Below are positions 1-5,005 of a stretch of 8,185 bases of DNA, in pieces; position 1 is the first letter of the stretch; each line of letters begins with the position of its first letter. The notes below the pieces were generated by a model. The model ran no database searches. It was given only the letters and a program-made list of their open reading frames with translations, and was not told the origin of the DNA. The DNA lies in NCBI GenBank assembly GCA_023127875.1, contig JAGMFA010000092.1, positions 1-8,185 on the forward strand, written 5' to 3'. This DNA is from Candidatus Zixiibacteriota bacterium. Its GTDB lineage: Bacteria; Zixibacteria; MSB-5A5; SM1-73. The translations under genes were made by a program, and so were the position numbers.

Positions 1-34
1 CTACGATTAACGCAACACTATTGGGTAAAAGGGC

Positions 35-1453
35 CTAAGAATCTGAAACAAATGCTTCCACCTTCAACACCTTTTTGGTCTTTTCAGTCACCTTGAATTC
101 CTCGCTGATTCTGCAGCCTACCACCCAGGCGATTTTGCCTTTTGAGGTTAGGATCAGCACCTCATCCCTTAAGTATCGGGGCACCTTAGCATCTATTAGA
201 AAGTCGGCAAGACTCTTGGTCCCCTTCATTCCCAGAGGCTTGAATTTATCTCCCCTCCTTCGACTACGGAGGCGGAACGGACACTTTAGCTTTTCCCAAT
301 CCAGAAAGGCAATGTTCTGATTCTGGGGGATGAGATTCTGTGGTGCAGACTTGCGTTTTAGGATTTCTCCCTTTATCTTTATTCCCCAATCTTTTCCTAT
401 GGATCCTGCGGACAGATTCACCTCTCCGGGAAGGGTAACAGGATAGTCACATTCTTTTTTCACTTCTCTGTAGAAGGCTATCTCTTTCCCGCTGACCTCC
501 ACCCATGTTTTGTTGGCTAATTTAACTTTCTTTCCGCTCTTTTTTTGATGGATCAGCTTTAAGGCTCGATCCACTGACTCAAAAGAAAGCTGATTTAGAT
601 CTCCTTTTAACTCCCTAACACAGAACCGGATCATCTCCCTTTGTAAACAAATATCATAACTTACAAACTCTTCTAAATCAAGAATTATTTTGCTCCCCCT
701 TTTTTTACCAATATCCACCAAGAGCTGTTCGCAATTTTTTTGTAAATATTCCTGCTGAAGCGAGATGATATCTGCGGTTCGATTCAGAGTTTCTACAATC
801 TTAGGGTTAAACTCCTCCTTGATTTTGGGCAAAAGTAACAGTCTGATCTTATTTCTGAAGTAATCGGTCAGATAGTTGGACGAATCCAGCCTGTAGGAGA
901 TACGGTTGGCTTTTAAAAATTTTTCGATCTCCTCCCTTTTGATCTGAATTAAGGGGCGAATGATTTTACCTCTTTTAGGTGGAATTCCCGAAAGCCCGGC
1001 ACCTCCTGCACCTCTGATAAGCCTCATCAAAAAAGTCTCCGCCTGATCATCGGCTTGATGTCCAAAAGCGATCCTGTCCGCCTTGATCTGATTAGCTAAC
1101 TTTTGCAGATACTGGTAACGTATCTCTCTGGCGCACTCCTCAATGCTTAATTTTCTCTTTTTAGCTTCTCTTTTGACGTCAATTCTTTTGGAAAAAAATT
1201 GTAGTTTCAGACGGACTGCCAGCTCTTTTACGAATCTCTCATCCTCATCTGATTCAGCTCCCCTTAACTTATGGTTTAAGTGAGCCACATAAAGTTTGAG
1301 TTCAAACTCAGGCTGTATGGTAAGCAGACCATAAAGCAAAGCCACAGAGTCAGGTCCGCCAGAGAGCGCCACAACAACCCGATCACCTTTTTTAAGAAGC
1401 CCGAAACGATAGATGGTCCCTTTCAACTTCTCTATGAACTCACTGTTTTTCAT
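35..1453 (-). CDS. tilS: tRNA(Ile)-lysidine synthase TilS
   Basis: This cytoplasmic enzyme attaches lysine to C34 of the CAU-anticodon tRNA-Ile using ATP, so that the tRNA reads AUA and is charged with isoleucine. The 472-residue product has the usual full length. The PP-loop ATP-binding motif SGGPDS lies at residues 31-36, followed by family blocks HLNHKLRGAESDED, GHQADDQAETFLMRLIRGAG and DSSN..Y.RNKIR..LLP. The C-terminal TilS domain occupies about residues 385-465, with RSRRRGDKFKPLGMKG and LADFLIDAKVPRYLRDE. The ATG at 1451-1453 fits the family start. Its Shine-Dalgarno is weak (only AGAAA about 5 nt upstream), but a good promoter lies just upstream. The stop is 35 bases from the window edge, so a downstream partner, often hpt or ftsH in other bacteria, cannot be seen. 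The gene is lysine-rich and looks more A+T-rich by eye than the enzyme genes to its right. Assignment is secure. Confidence 0.97.
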   Translation of the reverse strand: MKNSEFIEKLKGTIYRFGLLKKGDRVVVALSGGPDSVALLYGLLTIQPEFELKLYVAHLNHKLRGAESDEDERFVKELAVRLKLQFFSKRIDVKREAKKRKLSIEECAREIRYQYLQKLANQIKADRIAFGHQADDQAETFLMRLIRGAGGAGLSGIPPKRGKIIRPLIQIKREEIEKFLKANRISYRLDSSNYLTDYFRNKIRLLLLPKIKEEFNPKIVETLNRTADIISLQQEYLQKNCEQLLVDIGKKRGSKIILDLEEFVSYDICLQREMIRFCVRELKGDLNQLSFESVDRALKLIHQKKSGKKVKLANKTWVEVSGKEIAFYREVKKECDYPVTLPGEVNLSAGSIGKDWGIKIKGEILKRKSAPQNLIPQNQNIAFLDWEKLKCPFRLRSRRRGDKFKPLGMKGTKSLADFLIDAKVPRYLRDEVLILTSKGKIAWVVGCRISEEFKVTEKTKKVLKVEAFVSDS

Positions 1454-1482
1454 GTTTTTCTAAATGAATGTATCTTTGTTTG

Positions 1483-1511
1483 AAAATAACGACTAAAGCT
1501 TTCCTTGTCAA
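1483..1511 (-). promoter_or_regulatory. Sigma70-like promoter of tilS
   Basis: On the minus strand a consensus -35 box TTGACA (1511-1506) is followed after 17 bp by TATTTT (1488-1483), which differs from the -10 consensus at two positions. Transcription would start near 1476, giving a leader of roughly 23 nt before the tilS ATG. The 13-mer TTTTATTTGACAA that includes the -35 recurs exactly in the promoter region of the small gene at 5900-6124. The call rests on sequence match only. Confidence 0.65.
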
Positions 1512-1568
1512 ATAAAAAGCTCTTGGAGTAAGCCAAAGATAATGTTTGAATTTGTGTGTAAAATTTAT

Positions 1569-1632
1569 GTTGTGTCAGGACCTCAGTCCTGACATGCTTT
1601 TTAAGCGTCAGGAGTAGAGCTCCTGACGCAAC
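1569..1632. repeat. 64-bp palindromic element bounded by inverted 12-mers (B1)
   Basis: The ends are GTTGTGTCAGGA (1569-1580) and TCCTGACGCAAC (1621-1632), inverted with one mismatch. Inside are two perfect hairpins: TGTCAGGAC/GTCCTGACA (1573-1581 with 1586-1594, 4-nt loop) and GCGTCAGGAG/CTCCTGACGC (1605-1614 with 1620-1629, 5-nt loop). The same end sequence recurs at 1776-1787, 1986-1997 and 2142-2153, so this is one member of a local repeat family. It lies downstream of nothing obvious and upstream of the tilS promoter. It has no coding capacity. No clear target-site duplication is visible. Confidence 0.75.
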
Positions 1633-1642
1633 GATTACGGGA

Positions 1643-1711
1643 CTATCCGTGTCGATGAGGTTCAATGATCACTTTAATGCATTCCTTAGCCTCTGCGACA
1701 AGCTTAAAGCG
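1643..1711 (-). pseudogene. Remnant of alcohol-dehydrogenase 3' end, copy 1
   Basis: Read on the minus strand, this stretch encodes RFKLVAEAKECIKVIIEP followed by HRHG and a TAG stop at 1645-1643. The intact dehydrogenase at 3718-4749 ends FKLVAEAKECIKVIIEP, HRPR, then its stop at the same codon position. Within the best core (1655-1708) only a few bases differ from the intact gene; similarity thins out toward the stop. On the 5' side of the fragment the homology ends abruptly at the AAAGCG that opens a palindromic element. Only about 22 codons survive and there is no start, so it cannot be a working gene. It is either the relic of a paralogous gene or a gene tail carried along by a repeat. 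Confidence 0.75.
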
Positions 1712-1771
1712 CGTAGGCCCAGATGGGCGGCCAAGCCATAAAGGCTTGGCTACGCAATCAAATAACGCTTT
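1706..1771. repeat. Double-hairpin palindromic element, copy 1
   Basis: Nested inverted repeats are visible. Outer arms are AAAGCG/CGCTTT (1706-1711 with 1766-1771) and GCGTA/TACGC (1711-1715 with 1751-1755). They enclose hairpin one, GCCC-AGAT-GGGC (1717-1728), and hairpin two, GCCAAGCC-ATAAA-GGCTTGGC (1730-1750). The paired-hairpin plan recalls REP/BIME-type elements. The second copy at 2065-2137 keeps every stem but has a different hairpin one. The tail AATCAAATAACGCTTT after the core is identical in both copies. Confidence 0.75.
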
Positions 1772-1775
1772 TATA

Positions 1776-1997
1776 GTTGTGTCAGGACTGAGCAGGATGA
1801 CTGAGAATTATCATTCTGACCCATATGGGGAAGAATCTCGCTTTCCAACCCGCATAAAACCAAGATTCTTCACTCCGCGGAGTTTACCCTGAGGCAACCC
1901 AGACCCTTCGCTTCGCTCAGGGTGACAAGTGCCGAAGGGCTCCGTTCAGAATGACACAATTGGAGTTCTCGGTCAACCTGTGAACTCCTGACACAAC
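1776..1997. mobile_element. 222-bp non-coding element bounded by perfect 12-bp inverted repeats (B2)
   Basis: The ends GTTGTGTCAGGA (1776-1787) and TCCTGACACAAC (1986-1997) are perfect inverted complements, and ATA flanks both ends, a possible but very short target duplication. There is no plausible protein inside. The interior is a string of palindromic words: ACTCCGCGGAGT (1872-1883), ACCCTGAG/CTCAGGGT (1886-1893 with 1916-1923) and GGAGTTC/GAACTCC (1962-1968 with 1982-1988). It also holds phrases such as CCTTCGCTTCGCTCAGGGTG (1904-1923), which I recall as frequent intergenic repeats in environmental genomes. It could be a MITE-like element or simply a cluster of such repeats, and mobility is inferred only from the ends. 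Confidence 0.55.
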
Positions 1998-2001
1998 ATA
2001 A

Positions 2002-2070
2002 TTATTGTGGTCTATTAGGTTCAATGATCACCTTGATGCATTCCTTAGCCTCTGCGACAAGCTTAAAGCG
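2002..2070 (-). pseudogene. Remnant of alcohol-dehydrogenase 3' end, copy 2
   Basis: The minus strand encodes RFKLVAEAKECIKVIIEP, NRPQ and a TAA stop at 2004-2002, in register with the intact dehydrogenase tail (HRPR, stop). As in copy 1, homology stops at AAAGCG where the double-hairpin element begins. Copies 1 and 2 also share everything up to GGACTGAG, so a unit of about 150 bp (1643-1792 and 2002-2158) has been duplicated. The stop-side sequence TAATTATTGTGG is nearly that of the intact gene (TAATTATCGAGG) and is identical to copy 3. Confidence 0.75.
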
Positions 2071-2137
2071 CGTAGGCAAGCCTTCACGGCTTGCGGCCAA
2101 GCCATAAAGGCTTGGCTACGCAATCAAATAACGCTTT
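2065..2137. repeat. Double-hairpin palindromic element, copy 2
   Basis: Outer arms are AAAGCG/CGCTTT (2065-2070 with 2132-2137) and GCGTA/TACGC (2070-2074 with 2117-2121). Hairpin one is GCAAGCC-TTCAC-GGCTTGC (2076-2094). Hairpin two is GCCAAGCC-ATAAA-GGCTTGGC (2096-2116). Hairpin two matches copy 1 base for base, while hairpin one is longer and different but still perfectly self-complementary. This suggests the fold is what is retained. Confidence 0.75.
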
Positions 2138-2141
2138 TATA

Positions 2142-2166
2142 GTTGTGCCAGGACTGAGGACACGAC
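2142..2166. repeat. Collapsed copy of the GTTGTGTCAGGA inverted-repeat element (B3)
   Basis: GTTGTGCCAGGA (2142-2153) is a one-mismatch copy of the left end of B1 and B2. A short distance on, GACACGACATAATTATT matches the right end of B2 and its flank (GACACAACATAATTATT). The middle of the element is missing, so the two ends almost touch. It separates dehydrogenase-tail copies 2 and 3. Confidence 0.5.
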
Positions 2167-2170
2167 ATAA

Positions 2171-2311
2171 TTATTGTGGTCTATTAGGTTCAATGATCAC
2201 ATTGATGCATCCCTTTGCCTCAGCCACAAGTTTAAAACGTAAAGCTGTCTCTTCGAGGCTTATCAGACTATTGCACTTTGAAGAGAAAATGTTCTTGGGC
2301 GAGATAGCGCC
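2171..2311 (-). pseudogene. Remnant of alcohol-dehydrogenase 3' end, copy 3 (longest)
   Basis: Reading leftwards from an in-frame stop at 2312-2314, this frame stays open for 46 codons and ends LEETALRFKLVAEAKGCI, NVIIEP, NRPQ and a TAA at 2173-2171. The intact dehydrogenase ends LEQTALGFKLVAEAKECI, KVIIEP, HRPR, stop. Nucleotide homology to the intact gene runs to about 2258, with a 2-nt deletion near the end. The upstream codons (GAISPKNIF) still resemble the segment that precedes this region in medium-chain dehydrogenases, though only weakly. Unlike copies 1 and 2 it is not cut by the palindromic element. It is the best evidence that a second dehydrogenase gene once stood here. It is not a functional gene. 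Confidence 0.7.
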
Positions 2312-2406
2312 TTAACGATTTCGACAAAACGATAAAAAGATGACAAGGCCGAACCTCTGATTTAGAGATTCGACTGGAGCTGTGGCAAGTGAATACGCCC
2401 GTATGG
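2312..2406. other. Intergenic, no feature recognised
   Basis: Between the last dehydrogenase remnant and the stop codon of the dockerin gene I see no gene, no strong hairpin and no T-tract terminator. A weak ATACG/CGTAT-like palindrome near 2394-2405 is the only structure and is not convincing as a terminator. Confidence 0.4.
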
Positions 2407-3489
2407 CTAACAGCTTGGTGGCGGGCCACCTCTGAACAGATAATTGAGCAGGTAAACCGCATCACCCAGGTCAACCGTTCCGTCGCAATTTGCATCTCCA
2501 GCTTCTATGGGATTTGGCGGGTCGCCGTCTCTGTATAGGTAGTTTATCAAATAGACCACATCTCCGAGGTCGATTACTCCATCTCCATTGGCGTCACCGT
2601 ATACATATCCCTGACACCCAACCCCGAATGCGCCTAAGTCAATAGTGCTGTCAGGATTGCCTAGAGAATCACATCCAGCACCTATGCAGCACGAATTCTG
2701 TCCCAAATAATAATTATCCGTATCAGGATAGCAAAACTGGGGATTGCAACAGATATTACCCTCGCCTGGCCAACTATTTTCAATATCACTATACATAACA
2801 CTCAAAGTGCCAGGAGTCCCCCCTGAGAAACTTTGATTATTTCCCCATACTATTGAATTGGTCATGAGAAATGTAACACATTCTGGAGCACCAAGAAATT
2901 CGATTGCAGATTGAGTGTTTTGAGGAATAGTTAGTTTATCGCTTATTACGTCCCAACTCTGCATACCTCCCCAGATTTCCATGCCCTTACTATTATCAGC
3001 TAATAGAGTCCGCACTATTTGGACATAACCGCCAGACCAACCCAAAGAACTACAATACAGCCCAATTCCGAAATTGTCTTTAATAATTGACCGCCTGACC
3101 TCCGCACTTACGCTTCCATGAAGGTATATGCCATTTTCCAAACCATTTAGAATAGTAAATCCAATAATAGAGGCATTAATAAGAGGTTCGATGGGACCAG
3201 ACTGAGGGGAAGGATTGCTTATCTCAATTACACTTGTAGAAAGGTTTCCATCAATGATGGTACTGTCAGCACCTTCATCGCTTATCAGTACGACTTGATC
3301 CATCAGTGGCCAAATAATGTTTTCGAAGTAAGTCCCCGGAGCAACCAGAACGGTATCTCCGCTGACAGCGCCGTTGATCCCACCTTGAATGGTGGACGAA
3401 TCGGCTGGGACGTGAATGATGGTTGCTTGTGCATGGTGGAGAGAAAGGAGAACAAGGACAGCGAAAAAAGTGATAGTTAGGAAGCGCAT
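2407..3489 (-). CDS. Secreted parallel beta-helix protein with C-terminal type I dockerin
   Basis: The 360-residue product begins with a signal peptide: positively charged start, hydrophobic stretch to about residue 18, and likely cleavage after HAQA at residue 22. Next comes a right-handed parallel beta-helix region (about 23-290), opening with VPADSSTIQGGINGAVSGDTV and APGTYFENI, the pattern of pectin-lyase-fold proteins. Near 230-290 stand the segments MTNSIVWGNN, YSDIENSWPGEGNI and DLGAFGVGC. Residues 298-360 form a dockerin with two calcium-binding EF-hand-like loops, DANGDGVIDLGD (299-310) and DANCDGTVDLGD (332-343). The C-terminus is rich in Pro, Gly and Cys. No cohesin or scaffoldin is visible in the window, so the binding partner is unknown; in these phyla dockerins may anchor or assemble exported proteins rather than build cellulosomes. 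No catalytic residues could be assigned. A G-rich stretch (GGGGG) about 6 nt before the ATG is a possible ribosome site. Confidence 0.88.
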   Translation of the reverse strand: MRFLTITFFAVLVLLSLHHAQATIIHVPADSSTIQGGINGAVSGDTVLVAPGTYFENIIWPLMDQVVLISDEGADSTIIDGNLSTSVIEISNPSPQSGPIEPLINASIIGFTILNGLENGIYLHGSVSAEVRRSIIKDNFGIGLYCSSLGWSGGYVQIVRTLLADNSKGMEIWGGMQSWDVISDKLTIPQNTQSAIEFLGAPECVTFLMTNSIVWGNNQSFSGGTPGTLSVMYSDIENSWPGEGNICCNPQFCYPDTDNYYLGQNSCCIGAGCDSLGNPDSTIDLGAFGVGCQGYVYGDANGDGVIDLGDVVYLINYLYRDGDPPNPIEAGDANCDGTVDLGDAVYLLNYLFRGGPPPSC

Positions 3490-3549
3490 GACACCCCCGA
3501 GGTTTGGGGTTGGAGAAAAGGCTGGTATTTCATCTCATCTTTGACAGCC

Positions 3550-3598
3550 CTTATAACAGATTGAGTCGTTATATTTAATATATGGATTTTTTCTGCAA
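3550..3598 (-). promoter_or_regulatory. Possible promoter region of the dockerin gene
   Basis: The minus strand upstream of the dockerin gene is very A+T-rich here. Two weak matches can be drawn: TTGCAG (3598-3593) with an AATATA-type -10, or TTAAAT (3578-3573) with TATAAG (3555-3550) at 17 bp. Neither is strong. The leader would be about 60-80 nt. This is a placement guess only. Confidence 0.3.
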
Positions 3599-3620
3599 GG
3601 GCAAGGGGAATTTGCCTTAG

Positions 3621-3637
3621 GCGGGATTTTATCCTGC
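3621..3637. repeat. Small hairpin between dehydrogenase and dockerin genes
   Basis: GCGGGAT (3621-3627) and ATCCTGC (3631-3637) pair with one G-T wobble around a TTT loop. No T-tract follows on the minus strand, so a role as terminator for the dehydrogenase is doubtful. A similar GGCGGGAT word occurs in the MITE-like element at 4826. Confidence 0.4.
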
Positions 3638-3668
3638 TCTTCGGGAGAAAACTAACTGGAGCTAATTA

Positions 3669-3689
3669 GGACAGCCACGAGGGCTGTCC
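3669..3689. repeat. Perfect 8-bp hairpin downstream of the dehydrogenase stop
   Basis: GGACAGCC (3669-3676) and GGCTGTCC (3682-3689) are perfectly complementary around a 5-nt loop, about 29 nt past the dehydrogenase stop codon. It could stop or stabilise the dehydrogenase transcript, but the following TAATTAG is a poor T-tract. I recall this word as a frequent intergenic palindrome in environmental genomes, so a dispersed repeat is equally likely. Confidence 0.5.
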
Positions 3690-3717
3690 CTACGATTGCG
3701 GCCGGTGTAATTCTTAA

Positions 3718-4749
3718 TTATCGAGGTCTATGCGGTTCAATGATCACCTTAATGCATTCCTTAGCCTCTGCCACAAGCTTAAAACCTAAAGCTGTCTGTT
3801 CCAGAGGCAAACGATGGGTGATCATTTTGCTCACCGGAACACGACGGGAACGGATCAGCTCTATTGCCTGAGTGCAATCCAAGGGGCTGGCACCGTATGA
3901 GGGCAAAAGCGTGATTCCGTTGCGCCAGAAATCATTAACAGGCACAGGGAGTTCGACCCCTGGGTCTGTGGGGGCAAAAAATAAAACCGTGCCGCCCCGA
4001 TCCACAGATTTTAACGCCTGTTTAAAAACAGATAGAACCCCTGCACAGATAATCACTAAATCAGCAAGTCTCCCGTCGTTGACTTCACGCACGCGGGCTG
4101 GCACATCCTCATTGGCATGTATTACAGTATCTGCCCCGAACTCTTTTGCCGTCTTCAGACGATAATCGTTTATATCTGTGGTAATAATTCGCCCTGCGCC
4201 CAGGGCGCGAGCCAAAAGCAGATGAAGCAGTCCGGAAATGCCACTGCCCAGGATAAGCACACTCTGACCTGGCTTGAGTCCTGCCATCCTCTGTCCACGG
4301 ATTACACAGCCCAACGGCTCAACAAAAGTTCCCTCCTCAAAGGAAACTTCATCAGGCAATAGGAATGTTCCTCGATCCACGTTAAGTTGGGGTGCACGTA
4401 AGTATTCAACGAAACCACCGGGATCAAAGTTGGTGGTATGTAGAGTGTCACACACAGTATGATAGCCGTTCAGGCAATAACGACAGGTATTGCAGGGGAT
4501 ATGATGGGAGACGAAGACCCGGTCACCGATATTGTATCGTTCTACTTCCTTCCCCTTCTCCACGATCTCTCCCGCGATCTCATGTCCCAAAACCAGAGGG
4601 GCTTTTTTGATGCGATACCACTCCATTACGTCACTGCCACAGATGCCACTGGCTAACACTTTTACCAACAACTCGCCGGGACCGATCTTTGGAGTTGATA
4701 GCTCTTCTATTCGCACATCCTTGTTGTTGTAATACATGGCTACTCGCAT
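3718..4749 (-). CDS. Zinc-dependent medium-chain alcohol/polyol dehydrogenase
   Basis: This is a cytoplasmic NAD(P)-dependent oxidoreductase of the medium-chain (MDR) superfamily, 343 residues, the usual length. Catalytic zinc ligands are visible as C37 (GICGSD), H56-E57 (LGHEIAG) and E144 (VEPLGC). The structural zinc set is complete: C86, C89, C92 and C100. The Rossmann glycine motif GSGISG is at 168-173, and D192 at the end of the next strand (TTDIN) favours NAD over NADP. The overall pattern resembles sorbitol, threonine and scyllo-inosose dehydrogenases, but the substrate cannot be read from sequence. The start is supported by AAAGGAG (4764-4758) 8 nt before ATG. The LsrF-like aldolase lies upstream on the same strand, 256 bp away with a MITE-like repeat between them, suggesting a shared pathway. 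Three truncated copies of this gene's 3' end lie at 1643-2311. Confidence 0.93.
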   Translation of the reverse strand: MRVAMYYNNKDVRIEELSTPKIGPGELLVKVLASGICGSDVMEWYRIKKAPLVLGHEIAGEIVEKGKEVERYNIGDRVFVSHHIPCNTCRYCLNGYHTVCDTLHTTNFDPGGFVEYLRAPQLNVDRGTFLLPDEVSFEEGTFVEPLGCVIRGQRMAGLKPGQSVLILGSGISGLLHLLLARALGAGRIITTDINDYRLKTAKEFGADTVIHANEDVPARVREVNDGRLADLVIICAGVLSVFKQALKSVDRGGTVLFFAPTDPGVELPVPVNDFWRNGITLLPSYGASPLDCTQAIELIRSRRVPVSKMITHRLPLEQTALGFKLVAEAKECIKVIIEPHRPR

Positions 4750-4757
4750 AACATCTG

Positions 4758-4764
4758 CTCCTTT
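4758..4764 (-). promoter_or_regulatory. Ribosome binding site of the dehydrogenase
   Basis: AAAGGAG on the minus strand sits 8 nt before the ATG at 4749-4747 and fixes this start. No convincing separate promoter was found between the repeat element and this site, so readthrough from the aldolase is plausible. Confidence 0.8.
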
Positions 4765-4825
4765 AATATATGAGTTCTTAGCTGAGTTTTTAACTTATTT
4801 GTGATGTGGCAGGGGTTTAAGGGCT

Positions 4826-4966
4826 TGTTGAAAAAGCTACATTTTGGGGCGGGATAAATTCCCGCCCCTATATGGGAGACAATTACTTCTCATCCATAGG
4901 GCAGGGTTCATCCTGAAGGGATTCACCCTGAAGGGCATTTAGCCCTGCCAGTAGAGTTTTTCAACA
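4826..4966. mobile_element. 141-bp MITE-like element with TGTTGAAAAA inverted ends (A1)
   Basis: The ends TGTTGAAAAA (4826-4835) and TTTTTCAACA (4957-4966) are perfect 10-bp inverted repeats, extended imperfectly inward by GCTAC and GTAGAG. Inside lie a perfect 9-bp hairpin GGGGCGGGA/TCCCGCCCC (4846-4854 with 4860-4868), a tandem pair of TTCAYCCTGAAGGG (from about 4908), and an imperfect GGCAGGG/CCCTGCC pairing. A related element with the same ends and interior words lies at 6291-6435. No ORF or obvious target duplication is seen. Such TGTTGAAAAA ends are, from memory, like those of several IS families, so this may be a non-autonomous derivative. It separates aldolase from dehydrogenase. Confidence 0.65.
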
Positions 4967-5005
4967 GTTTCGTTTAACTCCTGCCCCATCAAACAAAACT
5001 CGGAT

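Noticed and set aside
1450..1665. 71-codon minus-strand ORF upstream of tilS
   Set aside because: It spans the tilS promoter and the B1 palindromes, has no ribosome site and no coherent protein character.
1665..1892. 75-codon plus-strand ORF opening MITLMHSLASATSLKR
   Set aside because: It is the opposite strand of a dehydrogenase-tail relic followed by palindromic repeats. A similar peptide recurs at 2192 for the same reason, and there is no ribosome site.
1569..2166. CRISPR-like array
   Set aside because: The repeats are palindromic, vary in length, occur in both orientations and are not separated by uniform spacers; no cas gene is present.
2091..2315. 74-codon plus-strand ORF across the second repeat copy
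   Set aside because: It consists of hairpin sequence plus the antisense of copy 3, and shares its peptide with the ORF at 1665 only because the DNA is repeated.
2268..2495. 75-codon minus-strand ORF overlapping the end of the dockerin gene
   Set aside because: It overlaps the dockerin coding region in another frame and reads through the dockerin stop by frame accident.
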